A stretch of DNA of 58,322 nucleotides. Origin: an uncultured bacterium. GTDB taxonomy: Bacteria > Cyanobacteriota > Vampirovibrionia > Gastranaerophilales > Gastranaerophilaceae. The stretch covers positions 1 through 58,322 of the forward strand of contig CASFPS010000019.1 in assembly GCA_949296355.1 (NCBI GenBank). The letters run 5' to 3'. The first letter of the stretch is position 1. Each line of letters begins with the position of its first letter. The translations under genes and the position numbers were made by a program. The notes under the pieces were generated by a model. The model was not told where the DNA came from. It made no database searches and was given only the letters and a program-made list of their open reading frames with translations. Below are positions 1-8,071 of the stretch, one piece after another.

Positions 1-231
1 CTGAGCAACAATACCGCCGCCTACAGCTTTAACTCTTACATCATATTTTTCCTGATTTTCAGTTAAAACAAGCGGTCTGTAGACCATCATTTCAACTGCA
101 GGCATATTGCCTATGTATGCAGCCAGAGTCTTTCCGTTAACGAAAATTCTGCCTTTGCCTTTTACTAATTTAACAACTGCAACAGCACATTTTCTGCGTC
201 CTGTAGCCATAATTACTTTTGATTCAGCCAT
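1..231 (-). CDS. rpsI: 30S ribosomal protein uS9 (partial, 3' end outside window)
   Basis: Only the first 77 codons are visible; the gene runs off the left edge of the window. The translation contains the uS9 hallmarks GRRKCAVA near residue 11 and GKGRIFVNGK near residue 25. uS9 sits in the 30S head, and its C-terminal tail (not visible here) reaches the P-site tRNA. The start used here (ATG at 231) overlaps the rplM stop by one base in a TAATG arrangement, which implies translational coupling. A second in-frame ATG at codon 8 would also give a family-typical MATGRRK start, so the exact start is uncertain. It is the last visible gene of the infA-to-rpsI operon. Confidence 0.93.
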   Translation of the reverse strand, partial: MAESKVIMATGRRKCAVAVVKLVKGKGRIFVNGKTLAAYIGNMPAVEMMVYRPLVLTENQEKYDVRVKAVGGGIVAQ

Positions 232-668
232 TACTTAGACTCCTTTCCCAACACGATTGGTTTTTGTGCTGCGTGCGGATGTTCAGGACCGCAGTATACT
301 TTTAATTTTGTAAACTGCTGATCGCCTAATGTGTTGTGCTGCAACATTCCCTTAACAGCTTTTTCAATTAATTTTGTTGCGTCTTTTTCGCGTACTTCTT
401 TTACAGAAGCTGCTTTTAAACCTCCCGGATAACCGGTATGGTGATAATATATTTTATCAGTTTCTTTATTTCCTGTAACTACAACCTTTTCAGCATTGAT
501 AACGATAACAAAGTCACCTGTATCAACGTTAGGTGTATATTCAGGTTTATTTTTGCCTCTTAAAATGTTTGCAATTCTTACTGCAAGACGTCCTAAAACT
601 TCGCCTTCAGCATCAATTACATACCATTTTCTTTCAACTTCAAGAGGTTTTGCTGAATATGTTTTCAT
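231..668 (-). CDS. rplM: 50S ribosomal protein uL13
   Basis: At 145 residues this is a full-length uL13, an early-assembling 23S rRNA-binding protein of the 50S subunit. The family motifs [12 protein letters not shown] (about residues 22-33) and the C-terminal [17 protein letters not shown] (about 121-137) are present. The usual L-P in the motif before HN reads L-Q here, a minor deviation. It lies 24 bp downstream of truA and overlaps rpsI by one base, so rplM and rpsI form the usual coupled pair. The arrangement truA-rplM-rpsI after rplQ is the cyanobacterial order. Confidence 0.97.
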   Translation of the reverse strand: MKTYSAKPLEVERKWYVIDAEGEVLGRLAVRIANILRGKNKPEYTPNVDTGDFVIVINAEKVVVTGNKETDKIYYHHTGYPGGLKAASVKEVREKDATKLIEKAVKGMLQHNTLGDQQFTKLKVYCGPEHPHAAQKPIVLGKESK

Positions 669-692
669 GCTAATTTCCCTTTATTTTTTTAT

Positions 693-1460
693 TTAGTATT
701 TTACTTCTACAAGTGTCAATCCGTAAGGACTGACCGTCTGCCCAGCCTTGCGGCGGTCATGTGCCTCCAGAACATTTTTCATATGCTCAACAGGCAGCTT
801 ATGCCCTTCTATTTCTAAAAGGGTTCCGACTATTGTTCTTACCATATTGTAAAGAAATCTGTTTCCCTCAATATGAATAAAAATCCTATCGCCTTGTCTT
901 TCGACTTCAGCTCTTCTGATAAAACAAACTTTGCTCGGGTTCAGCGTTCCGGAACTTTTGAAACTTGAAAAATCATGTTCGCCCAGAAGAAAGTTCAAAG
1001 CAGATTGCATCCGCTCTACATCCAAATCGTACTTGACTCTTAAGATATCACCGTCAAACGCCTGTTTATAGCGTCTGTTTATGAGTTCATATCTGTAATA
1101 TCTCGCCTTTGCAGACTTTTGAGCATGAAACGACGGCGGAACAATTCTCAAGTTATCTACTGATATGTCATCAGGCAGGATTTCATTCACATGATAGATA
1201 AATTTTGAAGCAACAATTTCTTTATCATAATCAAAATGAACGACCTGACCCAATGAATTTACGCCTCTATCAGTTCTTCCGGAGAAGATTGTTTTAATCG
1301 GTCGGTTATTTATTTGAGTCTTTGACTCTAAAAATGTACAAATTCCTTTCTCCAATTCGCCCTGTATAGTCGGTTTATCTATTTCTTTTCCGCCTTCATA
1401 CTGTATCTGGCTTCCGGAATAGTTTTTCCCTATATACTGAACGTTAAGAGCATAGCGCAT
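693..1460 (-). CDS. truA: tRNA pseudouridine(38-40) synthase TruA
   Basis: The 255-residue protein makes pseudouridine at positions 38-40 of the tRNA anticodon arm. The signature SGRTDRGVNSLGQ (residues 60-72) contains the catalytic aspartate D64. The second half has the family's RFLYNMVRTIVG segment and the C-terminal GLTLVEV. Its length is typical. The usual alanine after the catalytic Asp (RTDAG) is Arg here (RTDRG), a common variant. It lies 3 bp downstream of rplQ within the ribosomal operon, so its dose is tied to ribosome synthesis. Confidence 0.95.
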   Translation of the reverse strand: MRYALNVQYIGKNYSGSQIQYEGGKEIDKPTIQGELEKGICTFLESKTQINNRPIKTIFSGRTDRGVNSLGQVVHFDYDKEIVASKFIYHVNEILPDDISVDNLRIVPPSFHAQKSAKARYYRYELINRRYKQAFDGDILRVKYDLDVERMQSALNFLLGEHDFSSFKSSGTLNPSKVCFIRRAEVERQGDRIFIHIEGNRFLYNMVRTIVGTLLEIEGHKLPVEHMKNVLEAHDRRKAGQTVSPYGLTLVEVKY

Positions 1461-1463
1461 TAA

Positions 1464-1892
1464 TTATACCAACTGGATTAATGCCATTTCAGAAGCATCG
1501 CCTCTTCTCGGAGGGAGTCTGAAAATTCTTGTATATCCGCCCTGTCTTGAAGAATATTTAACACCTATGATGCTGAATAATTTTCTCAAAACAGTTTGTT
1601 TTGCTAATTTTTTGCCTTCCTGCGGAGCATCAAATACTTCACCGGTGGTTGTATCAATTAACTGACCGATTTCTTTGTCATAAATATATTTTCCGGCAAG
1701 TCTTCTTGAATTCAAGTCACCTTTTTTTGCCATAGTGATAACATTTTCAGCGTATGGTTGAAGAGCTTTTGCTCTTGCCATCGTTGTTTTAATCTCACCG
1801 TGAACAAAAAGTTCAGTAGCTAATGAACGCAACAAAGCCTTTCTCTGGTCTTGTGCTTTACCAAGCGTATTCTTTTTTGTCTGGTGTCTCAT
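1464..1892 (-). CDS. rplQ: 50S ribosomal protein bL17
   Basis: The 142-residue product starts MRHQTKKNTLGKAQDQRKALLRSLA, the characteristic bL17 N terminus, followed by EIKTTMARAKALQPYAENVITMAKKGD. bL17 lies near the polypeptide exit tunnel of the 50S subunit. An insertion of roughly 15-20 residues (the DKEIGQLIDTTTGEVFDAP region, about residues 70-90) separates the conserved N-terminal part from the C-terminal GGYTRIFRLPPRRGDASEMALIQLV. It is next to rpoA, as in nearly all bacteria. Confidence 0.96.
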   Translation of the reverse strand: MRHQTKKNTLGKAQDQRKALLRSLATELFVHGEIKTTMARAKALQPYAENVITMAKKGDLNSRRLAGKYIYDKEIGQLIDTTTGEVFDAPQEGKKLAKQTVLRKLFSIIGVKYSSRQGGYTRIFRLPPRRGDASEMALIQLV

Positions 1893-1931
1893 TTTGTCTT
1901 TTCCTTATATTATATTGTCTTTATTATCTTT

Positions 1932-2939
1932 TTATTCGGCTGATGATTCTATAACCATTCCGTCTTCATCTACTTCAGGGTTTGGAGCTAAGTCTAAACC
2001 AAAGTGGTGTAATCTTTCGATTACTTCGTCAGAAGATTTTTTACCGAAGTTTTTAATATTTAACAAATCATGTTCTGATTTCTTTAACAATTCAGCCATA
2101 GAGTTGATGCTTGCTCTTTTTAAGCAGTTGTATGCTCTTACTGATAATTCCAATTCATCAATTGTAATTGATGGTTCTTCATCAGAATCAGCAGAAACAA
2201 CTTCTTCAGGAGCAGTTGTTTTTTCTTCAATTTCTTTATGAGTATTTTTTCCTGCAATTGAAGAAATCTGAACAAAGTGATCAATTAACAAGTCTGCAGC
2301 CTGAGTAAGTGCTGTTGTTACATCAACTGTACCATTAGACCAGATTTCAAGAGTTAATTTATCAAAGTCGATGTTGTCACCTACACGGGCATTTTCAACT
2401 TCGTAACGAACTCTTTTAACCGGCATAAAGGTAGCATCAATAGGCAGCATGTCGATAGGAGTTCCTGCCTTGGAATTTCTTGGAACATCATTAGCAACAT
2501 AGCCTTTGCCTGTTTCTACAACGATATCTGCGTGGAATGAACCGCCGTCAGCTATTGTGCAAATAAGCCAATCAGGATTTACAACCTTAACGCCTGCAGG
2601 CAGTTGAATATCACTTGCTAATACCGGACCCGGTTTATCTACATCAATTCTTAAGTTTTGCGGTTCTTTTGAATCTGTTTTAATAGCCAAACCTTTGAGG
2701 TTGAGCATAACATCAATAACATCTTCCAATACACCAGGAATTGCAGTGTATTCGTGAGTAATACCTTCAATTCTGCAAGAAGTTACAGCAGTACCTTCCA
2801 AGCTTGAAAGTAATACACGTCTGAGTGCGTTACCGATAGTTGTTCCAAATCCTCTTTCCAACGGTTCAATCGTAAATTTACCATACTGTGAACCGTCTGA
2901 GCTGGTCATTGTATTAACAGTTTTAATTTTTAATTCCAT
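1932..2939 (-). CDS. rpoA: DNA-directed RNA polymerase subunit alpha
   Basis: The 335-residue alpha subunit nucleates RNA polymerase assembly. The N-terminal dimerisation domain covers about residues 1-235, with GFGTTIGNALRRVLLSSLEG near residue 30. After an acidic linker comes the C-terminal domain (about residues 256-320) with the helix-hairpin-helix segment LLNIKNFGKKSSDEVIERL, which contacts UP elements and activators. The length and the rpsD-rpoA-rplQ order are normal. An AAAAAAT spacer and GGAG-type Shine-Dalgarno precede the ATG, 18 bp after rpsD. Confidence 0.97.
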   Translation of the reverse strand: MELKIKTVNTMTSSDGSQYGKFTIEPLERGFGTTIGNALRRVLLSSLEGTAVTSCRIEGITHEYTAIPGVLEDVIDVMLNLKGLAIKTDSKEPQNLRIDVDKPGPVLASDIQLPAGVKVVNPDWLICTIADGGSFHADIVVETGKGYVANDVPRNSKAGTPIDMLPIDATFMPVKRVRYEVENARVGDNIDFDKLTLEIWSNGTVDVTTALTQAADLLIDHFVQISSIAGKNTHKEIEEKTTAPEEVVSADSDEEPSITIDELELSVRAYNCLKRASINSMAELLKKSEHDLLNIKNFGKKSSDEVIERLHHFGLDLAPNPEVDEDGMVIESSAE

Positions 2940-2957
2940 ATTTTTTCTCCTATCAGC

Positions 2958-3560
2958 CTATTTTGAATAGTACTCTATAACAAGTTGTTCTTTAAAGTCA
3001 GGATCCATTTCTTCTCTTTGAGGAATTCTTTCATAAGTAATCTTCAAATTGTCTTTGTCTACTGTAATCCAAGAAGGAGCCAATGATAAATCAATAGCGC
3101 TCATAACTGTTTTCAGGTATTCGTTGCTTCTTGCTTTAACAGTAATTACATCTCCTGCTTTGCAAATATAAGATGGAATATCTACTTTCTTACCGTTAAC
3201 AAGTACGTGTCCGTGGTTAACGATTTGTCTTGTTTGCTTACGTGTTACACCAAAACCTGCTCTGAATAAAATGTTATCCAGTCTTGATTCAAGAATTTGA
3301 AGAAGGATTGTACCTGTAACACCTTTCTTTCTTGCAGCTTCGTTGTAATATTTTGCAAACTGTTTTTCACTAACTAAATATGTTAATCTGATTTTCTGTT
3401 TTTCATTTAAGTGGATTGCATATTCAGAAAGTTTTTTTCTAACTGCTCCGTGTTGTCCTGAAGCTGTCTGTCTCATAGAAGATGTCAACTTTCTGTTTGA
3501 CAAATCCTTTACACCGTAGTTACGAAATAATTTATTCGTAGGTCCTGTATATCTTGCCAT
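2958..3560 (-). CDS. rpsD: 30S ribosomal protein uS4
   Basis: This 200-residue protein initiates 30S body assembly on the 16S 5' domain. The start MARYTGP is typical, and the S4 RNA-binding domain lies at about residues 91-150 (RLDNILFRAGFGVTRKQTRQ, then NHGHVLVNGKKVDIPSY). It has no N-terminal zinc cysteine cluster, so it is the C-minus form. It sits between rpsK and rpoA, an order shared with many bacteria but not with most photosynthetic cyanobacteria, where rpsD usually lies elsewhere. The 150-bp gap to rpsK contains a hairpin repeat. Confidence 0.96.
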   Translation of the reverse strand: MARYTGPTNKLFRNYGVKDLSNRKLTSSMRQTASGQHGAVRKKLSEYAIHLNEKQKIRLTYLVSEKQFAKYYNEAARKKGVTGTILLQILESRLDNILFRAGFGVTRKQTRQIVNHGHVLVNGKKVDIPSYICKAGDVITVKARSNEYLKTVMSAIDLSLAPSWITVDKDNLKITYERIPQREEMDPDFKEQLVIEYYSK

Positions 3561-3627
3561 TGTTTTCTCCTTTTCTGCAGGGCATCTATGGTTTACTTTT
3601 TGGCTTAAAGCAAGCCCCTGCTTTTAC

Positions 3628-3706
3628 TTAGTGAATAGTGAGTAGTGAGTGGTGAATAGAAAGTTATTTATGTTCTATTCACTGGTCACTATTCACTAGT
3701 CACCCT
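3628..3706. repeat. GTGAATA-heptad hairpin repeat, rpsK-rpsD gap
   Basis: The left arm is built from degenerate 7-bp units (GTGAATA, GTGAGTA, GTGAGTG, GTGAATA). The right arm, about 15 bp further on, is its reverse complement (CTATTCACTGGTCAC, then TATTCACTAGTCACC). Together they can fold into a long imperfect hairpin in the operon transcript. The same family recurs at 4149-4219, 4641-4714, 5470-5510, 7625-7665, 12808-12836 and 14334-14358. Confidence 0.85.
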
Positions 3707-3711
3707 ACTTA

Positions 3712-4098
3712 CTATACACGTCTCTTTTTAGGCGGACGGCATCCGTTGTGAGGGATTGGAGTTACATCTTTAATTAATGTGATTTCCAAACCTGCTGCCT
3801 GGATAGCTCTGATTGCTGTTTCACGACCGGAACCAGGTCCTTTGATATGAACTTCTACTTTTTTCATACCTTGATCGATTGATTTTTTAGCAACCAATTC
3901 TGCTGCTGACTGTGCGGCAAACGGAGTACCTTTTCTGGCACCCTTAAAACCGGTTGCACCGGCTGTTGCCCAAGCAATAGCATTACCCTGTGTATCTGTA
4001 GAAGTTACTATTGTATTGTTGAAGGTTGATTGTATGTGAACAACACCCTGCAATACATTTTTCTTTTCTTTTTTCTTTGTAGTTTTTGGTCTTGCCAT
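3712..4098 (-). CDS. rpsK: 30S ribosomal protein uS11
   Basis: The 128-residue protein is part of the 30S platform near the mRNA exit. It contains the family landmarks [15 protein letters not shown] (about residues 22-36), [17 protein letters not shown] (about 47-63) and the C-terminal [13 protein letters not shown]. The basic N-terminal extension [12 protein letters not shown] is typical. It is the fourth gene of the operon, flanked on both sides by gaps filled with hairpin repeats rather than the usual tight spacing. Confidence 0.97.
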   Translation of the reverse strand: MARPKTTKKKEKKNVLQGVVHIQSTFNNTIVTSTDTQGNAIAWATAGATGFKGARKGTPFAAQSAAELVAKKSIDQGMKKVEVHIKGPGSGRETAIRAIQAAGLEITLIKDVTPIPHNGCRPPKKRRV

Positions 4099-4148
4099 TT
4101 TTTTATTCCTTATATTATTAGTATTTATATTTCAATATTTATGTTCGG

Positions 4149-4219
4149 GGTGAATTGTGAATAGTGAGTAGTGAATGGGTTTTTATTTTCTAGTCACTAG
4201 TTTCTATTCACTAGTCACC
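4149..4219. repeat. GTGAATA-heptad hairpin repeat, rpsM-rpsK gap
   Basis: This is the second copy of the heptad hairpin family. The left arm reads GTGAATTGTGAATAGTGAG and the right arm CTAGTCACTAGTTTCTATT followed by CACTAGTCACC, with a T-rich loop. It occupies most of the gap between rpsM and rpsK. Confidence 0.85.
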
Positions 4220-4223
4220 AGAT

Positions 4224-4592
4224 TTATTTCTTCTTACCTGCAATAGGTCCGGTTTTCTTGCCGCGTCTTGTTCTTGCGTTAGTTTTTGTTCTCTGACCTC
4301 TGCAAGGCAAACCTCTTTTGTGTCTCATTCCTCTATAAGAGTTGATTTCCTGAAGACGCTTGATGTTCATTGTAACTTCACGTCTCAAGTCACCTTCAAT
4401 GTTGTATTCAGATAATGCGTTACGAAGTTGTTTAATATCATCATCTGTTAAATCGTCTGTTCTTAAATCCGGTGAAATTCCGGTTACTTCAAGAATTTTC
4501 TTTGCTCTAGCCGGTCCTATTCCGTAAATATAGGTAAGAGCAACTTCTAATCTTTTGTTACGAGGTAAGTCTACCCCAACTAATCTTGCCAT
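4224..4592 (-). CDS. rpsM: 30S ribosomal protein uS13
   Basis: This 122-residue uS13 lies in the 30S head and forms intersubunit bridges. It begins [21 protein letters not shown], the normal N terminus, and ends with the conserved basic tail [26 protein letters not shown] with GKK repeats. The helix-two-turn-helix segment [13 protein letters not shown] is near residues 30-42. It follows rpmJ as in the classical spc/alpha junction. Confidence 0.97.
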   Translation of the reverse strand: MARLVGVDLPRNKRLEVALTYIYGIGPARAKKILEVTGISPDLRTDDLTDDDIKQLRNALSEYNIEGDLRREVTMNIKRLQEINSYRGMRHKRGLPCRGQRTKTNARTRRGKKTGPIAGKKK

Positions 4593-4640
4593 GTTTTGAT
4601 TCCTTTATAACTTTATTCTACTAATTACTTCTTTTAAGAA

Positions 4641-4714
4641 TTGAGTGACTTGTGAATAGTGAGTAGTGAATAGATTTTTTGCCTAATCACTAGTCACTAT
4701 TCACTGCTCACTAG
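4641..4714. repeat. GTGAATA-heptad hairpin repeat, rpmJ-rpsM gap
   Basis: This is the third consecutive operon gap filled by the same family. Left-arm units are GTGACTT, GTGAATA, GTGAGTA, GTGAATA. The right arm is TAATCACTAGTCACTATTC followed by ACTGCTCACTA. The repeat ends at the rpmJ stop codon. Confidence 0.85.
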
Positions 4715-4715
4715 A

Positions 4716-4829
4716 CTAACCCTGTCTTTGTTTATGTTTAGGGTTTTCGCAAATAACTGCAACTCTGCCTTTTCTTTTAATAACCTTGCATTTATCACAC
4801 ATAGGTTTTACTGATGATCTTGTTTTCAT
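4716..4829 (-). CDS. rpmJ: 50S ribosomal protein bL36
   Basis: This 37-codon gene is easily missed because of its size. The translation begins [20 protein letters not shown] and continues [17 protein letters not shown]. It has the zinc-ribbon set C11, C14, C27 and H32 of the zinc-binding bL36 form. bL36 binds 23S rRNA late in 50S assembly. Its position between infA and rpsM is the standard one. Confidence 0.95.
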   Translation of the reverse strand: MKTRSSVKPMCDKCKVIKRKGRVAVICENPKHKQRQG

Positions 4830-4860
4830 TGTTGTTTCCTTTATATAAAATTCTACTAAA

Positions 4861-5076
4861 CTACTTTAATCTGAAAGTGATTCTTCCTTTGGTTAAATCA
4901 TAAGGTGTCATTTCAACTTTTACTCTGTCACCCGGTAATATTCTTATGAAATTTTTTCTGATTTTACCTGATATATGAGCCAGAATCTCATGCCCGTTTT
5001 CGAGCTTTACTCTAAACATTGCATTAGGCATGGACTCAAGAATCGTACCTTCTATTTCTATTACGTCTTTTGCCAT
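4861..5076 (-). CDS. infA: Translation initiation factor IF-1
   Basis: The 71-residue protein is a single OB-fold (S1-like) domain that occupies the 30S A site during initiation. The sequence [20 protein letters not shown] and the later [20 protein letters not shown] and [11 protein letters not shown] match the family. An upstream in-frame ATG would add 12 residues, but ATG 5076 is chosen because a GAGG ribosome-binding site lies 6-7 bases upstream and the length matches the family. No ribosomal gene precedes it, so it appears to head the operon here, cut off from secY-adk-map. Confidence 0.95.
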   Translation of the reverse strand: MAKDVIEIEGTILESMPNAMFRVKLENGHEILAHISGKIRKNFIRILPGDRVKVEMTPYDLTKGRITFRLK

Positions 5077-5561
5077 ATTTTCCTCTATTTTTCGGCTTTC
5101 AAACGACACCACTTTACGGCATCTTAATATAATGATATTTGCTAAAATTCTGAATGCAAGCAGATTTATTATATTTTACCCAGTTTTGTAAAGATTTATT
5201 ACTGTTTGTTTTTATTATATACGGTAATAAAGCCTCTAATGTTATTTCTTGTAAAAAGTGTAGAAACGGTGGTTTGTGTAAAAAATTAAAGATTTAATGA
5301 ATTACATTTTTATAAAAACAAACTAGTTTGTGTTCGAAAATTTGTTTTTTGGGGTTTACTATTTTTTAGAGGCTATGACACTAAAAAACATATTAATTGT
5401 TAAATTTGTTCCGGATTGCTTCGGGCTGAATGGTTGTTCCCTCGCAATGACGTCTAATTTGCAGAAATATCTACTCTATTCACTACTCATTCCTCACTAT
5501 TCACTAAAATAATATTTTTCATGTTATAATCAAAAGCATAAAACAGAAAGGGATTTATTTT
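5077..5561. promoter_or_regulatory. Intergenic region upstream of infA and ychF
   Basis: This is a divergent gap of about 485 bp. The infA-proximal side is very AT-rich and has several minus-strand -10-like boxes (TATAAT near 5220 and 5170), so the operon promoter is probably here, though no -35/-10 pair stands out. A 14-bp palindrome ACAAACTAGTTTGT lies at about 5318-5331. Positions 5412-5454 are a copy of the GTCATTGCGAG-type dispersed repeat in inverted orientation, and 5470-5510 is a heptad-repeat arm. A short open frame at 5330-5512 is made of these repeats and is not considered a gene. GAAAGGG upstream of 5562 is the ychF ribosome-binding site. Confidence 0.6.
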
Positions 5562-6659
5562 ATGTTAAGAGCCGGAATTGTAGGACTTCCGAATGTCGGA
5601 AAATCAACGTTATTTAATGCGCTTACAGCGACAAAAAATGCACAGAGCGCCAATTATCCGTTTTGTACAATTGAGCCGAATGTTGGCGTTGTAGTTGTGC
5701 CGGATGAAAGGTTGCAGATTCTTTCGGATTTGTGTAAGTCAAAAGAAATTATTCCGACTGTTATAGAATTTGTTGATATTGCAGGGCTTGTCAAAGGCGC
5801 AAGTCAGGGTGAGGGGCTCGGAAACCAGTTTCTGCATAACATTAGAGAAGTCGATGCAATCATTCAGGTTGTCAGGTGTTTTGATGATGAAAACACTATT
5901 CACGTTTCCGGCAAAGTTGATCCGATTTCTGATATAGAAATTATTAATACGGAACTTGCGCTTGCAGATTTGGCTTCTGTTGAAAGAAGAATGCAGAGAA
6001 TTTCCAAGCAGGCAAAAGGCGGGGATAAGGAAGCTGTTCTTGAAGAAGGAGCTTTGAAAAAACTCAACGAACTTTTGCAGGTTGGAACTTTTATAAATTT
6101 AAAAGAGCATTTTAATGAAGATGAAATAAATGTTATTAAACCTTTGAATTTAATGTCAGTAAAGCCGGTAATTTATTGCGCAAATGTTTCGGAATTCGAT
6201 TTAAAAGAGGGAAATAATTATACAAAACTTGTGGAAGAATACGCTTCAAAGCACGGAGCGCAGACAGTTATTATTTGTGCAAGAATTGAAGAAGAACTTG
6301 TTGAACTTGGTGAAGAAGGCGCAAAAGAATACTTAGACGAGCTTGGAGTTAAAGACAGCGGTATTAATAAGATGATTAAATCCGTATATGAGCTTTTGAA
6401 TCTTATTACATTTATTACTGCAGGTGAAAAAGAGGTTCACGCCTGGACAATCACGAGAGGAACAAAAGCTCCTCAGGCAGCCGGTGTAATTCATACGGAT
6501 TTTGAAAAAGGATTTATCAGAGCCGAAGTTACAGGGTATGAAGATTTTGTCTCAAACGGATCTTATGCTGCCTGCAAAGATAAAGGTGTAACAAGGCTTG
6601 AAGGAAAGGACTATGTAATGCAGGACGGAGATATTGTTCATTTCCGCTTTGCAGTTTAG
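5562..6659 (+). CDS. ychF: Redox-regulated ATPase YchF (OLA1 type)
   Basis: The 365-residue protein belongs to the Obg-related TRAFAC NTPases that prefer ATP and associate with ribosomes. The P loop GLPNVGKST is at residues 8-16 and the G3 segment DIAGLVKGAS near residue 71. Where classical GTPases have NKxD, it reads N-V-S-E, which explains the ATP preference of the family. The C-terminal TGS domain ends QDGDIVHFRF. The length is exactly that of the family. The ATG is preceded by GAAAGGG. A phospholipase-C-like gene follows after only 9 bp with no clear Shine-Dalgarno, suggesting co-transcription. Confidence 0.96.
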   Translation: MLRAGIVGLPNVGKSTLFNALTATKNAQSANYPFCTIEPNVGVVVVPDERLQILSDLCKSKEIIPTVIEFVDIAGLVKGASQGEGLGNQFLHNIREVDAIIQVVRCFDDENTIHVSGKVDPISDIEIINTELALADLASVERRMQRISKQAKGGDKEAVLEEGALKKLNELLQVGTFINLKEHFNEDEINVIKPLNLMSVKPVIYCANVSEFDLKEGNNYTKLVEEYASKHGAQTVIICARIEEELVELGEEGAKEYLDELGVKDSGINKMIKSVYELLNLITFITAGEKEVHAWTITRGTKAPQAAGVIHTDFEKGFIRAEVTGYEDFVSNGSYAACKDKGVTRLEGKDYVMQDGDIVHFRFAV

Positions 6660-6668
6660 TAATTTGAT

Positions 6669-7340
6669 ATGCAAATTGGAAATGTTGATAATTCAATAAA
6701 TTTTAAATGGAATAAAACGACCCATCTTGAGATGACAATGCTTGCCCTGAAAGATAGTAAGATTGACAACGTTACAAAAAGGCAGATTGCAAGATATTCT
6801 CAAATGCCGGATTTTGTAAAAACGGAGCTTGGTTATCACAACAATACACATTTTTATTTTCCTAATTCAGAAAAGAAAAGTTTTGGTAAAAATAGCGGCG
6901 AGTTTAATGCTTATAACCAGTTTAAAGAACATTTAACCACTGCTTTATTCAGTAAGAATGATGAGCATTTCTTAAAACATGCAGGTTTTGCACTTCACTA
7001 TCTGCAGGATATGTCTGTTCCTTTACATACGGAAAAAGGCGGTATTTTGCAAAAGATTTTGAAATATAACCTGCATAAAGAGTATGAATGCGAATCTAAA
7101 TACGGAGTTCAAACTAATTTAAAAAAAATAATTGAAAACTATAAATACCAAAAATTGAATTTTACAACGCTTTTGGATTTATTTAAGGATACGGCTGAGT
7201 TTTCCAGCCGGTTTAAAATAACTTCTTCAAACAAAAAAAAGTGGTATTCAATACAGCAAGAATGCTTTGATAGGGGAGTGAATACCACCAGGGAGTTTTT
7301 AGAGAAATTATTATCATTAAGAGAAGGTTTTAATTCTTAA
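6669..7340 (+). CDS. Zinc-dependent phospholipase C / S1-P1 nuclease-like protein
   Basis: The 223-residue protein carries the metal-ligand pattern of the phospholipase C/P1-nuclease superfamily: H19, D48, a His near 57-61, then H110-D114-H120 in HYLQDMSVPLH and H136-E140 in HKEYE. The spacings H-x3-D-x5-H and H-x3-E equal those of Bacillus cereus PLC (H118, D122, H128; H142, E146). It probably hydrolyses phosphodiesters (phospholipid or nucleic acid) using three zinc ions. Unlike most relatives it has no signal peptide; it begins MQIGNVDNSINFKW. The function is inferred from fold and ligands only. It ends convergently, overlapping the next minus-strand gene by 11 bp. Confidence 0.72.
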   Translation: MQIGNVDNSINFKWNKTTHLEMTMLALKDSKIDNVTKRQIARYSQMPDFVKTELGYHNNTHFYFPNSEKKSFGKNSGEFNAYNQFKEHLTTALFSKNDEHFLKHAGFALHYLQDMSVPLHTEKGGILQKILKYNLHKEYECESKYGVQTNLKKIIENYKYQKLNFTTLLDLFKDTAEFSSRFKITSSNKKKWYSIQQECFDRGVNTTREFLEKLLSLREGFNS

Positions 7341-7614
7341 ATTTTGCGGAATTAATCACCCATCCGTCAGAGCGGAAATGGGCATAATTGTTTCTGCCGC
7401 GGTATTTTTCACCCTCAGGGCTTGATTTAAGCCAGAGTTCAAGTATTCTTAGAGCTTTGTGAAAAAGTTCGTATCCAAATTTTTCAATCAGGGAATCGTA
7501 CTGCTTTGGAGTCAGAATTACAAATTCTATATCCGGCAATGATATTTTTGTCTGACTGTTGTATCTCGGGCGTCCGCCGAGTTTTCCGTTTTCTATACTT
7601 GAATATCCGCTCAT
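7330..7614 (-). CDS. Small basic protein with GGRPR N-terminal motif
   Basis: The chosen start (ATG 7614, AAGGA ribosome-binding site) gives 94 residues. A longer open frame reaches 7746, but that extension runs through a heptad repeat and is not believed. The N terminus MSGYSSIENGKLGGRPRYNS contains an AT-hook-like GGRPR. The C-terminal part has LWLKSSPEGEKYRGRNNYAH followed by FRSDGWVINSAKFKN, which resembles small proteins next to mobile-element or phage replication genes. No defined function can be given; DNA binding is an inference from the basic GRP motif. It lies near an S24-type repressor, which would fit a remnant of a mobile element. Confidence 0.55.
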   Translation of the reverse strand: MSGYSSIENGKLGGRPRYNSQTKISLPDIEFVILTPKQYDSLIEKFGYELFHKALRILELWLKSSPEGEKYRGRNNYAHFRSDGWVINSAKFKN

Positions 7615-7624
7615 TTTTTGTCCT

Positions 7625-7775
7625 TTCTTTTTTGGAGTGAGTAGTGAATAGTGAATAGTGAATAGGGTTCTCCTGTCTGGTAGTTTAGTAGTGTGTAGCT
7701 TAGAATTACGGCAAACTTGTAGGATTACTTTTAAATGTACCGTCATTCAGAGGACGTAAGTCCGAAGAATCTCTC
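7625..7775. repeat. Composite dispersed repeat
   Basis: The stretch starts with heptads (GTGAGTAGTGAATAGTGAAT) and ends at 7741-7775 with the inverted form of the module GATTCTTCGGACTTACGTCC followed by TCTGAATGACGG. The same two modules lie next to each other at 12806-12890 and 14334-14411. Confidence 0.75.
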
Positions 7776-7998
7776 AAACCTGCAATCTTTCTAAATCCTC
7801 ATCCTTGGGTGCGCCGAGTTTTCTCACAAGCTCTATTACTGTTTCTTTCATTTTGCATTTATTTACGGAGTCGGAAAAATATATTTTGTACAAATTACAC
7901 TTAGAACATCTGCAGCCGAGATTATAGCAATCTATTGCTGAAGGCGTCCAATTTTTTGACAATGTTTCACTACATGATACATTATATTTGTAACCCAT
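7774..7998 (-). CDS. Small cysteine-rich protein
   Basis: The protein is 74 residues from ATG 7998, which has GAGG about 11 bases upstream, or 87-96 residues from earlier starts. Residues around CYNLGCRCSKCNLYKIYF supply a cluster C-x4-C-x-C-x2-C, with more Cys in VNKCKMKETVIELVRKLGAP. The pattern suggests a metal-binding (zinc or Fe-S) mini-domain. I do not recognise the family. It is transcribed divergently from the S24 repressor at 8145, from a near-consensus promoter embedded in a dyad, so it is a likely target of that repressor. Confidence 0.55.
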   Translation of the reverse strand: MGYKYNVSCSETLSKNWTPSAIDCYNLGCRCSKCNLYKIYFSDSVNKCKMKETVIELVRKLGAPKDEDLERLQV

Positions 7999-8071
7999 TC
8001 TTACAAAAACCTCTTCCTCATACTTAAACGTTGACATATGTAAAATTATATGCTTAAATATCAATTGATAG

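Noticed and set aside
3628-4714. CRISPR-like array in the ribosomal operon.
   Set aside because: The repeated units are 7-bp degenerate heptads forming hairpins, separated by ribosomal genes, with no unique spacers of even length and no cas genes.
5330-5512. Short plus-strand open frame before ychF.
   Set aside because: It is composed of two dispersed repeats (a GTCATTGCGAG-type unit and a heptad arm), has no ribosome-binding site and would make a repeat-encoded peptide.
7615-7746. Longer start for the GGRPR protein.
   Set aside because: The extra 44 residues translate a heptad repeat present elsewhere in non-coding DNA, while ATG 7614 has an AAGGA ribosome-binding site.
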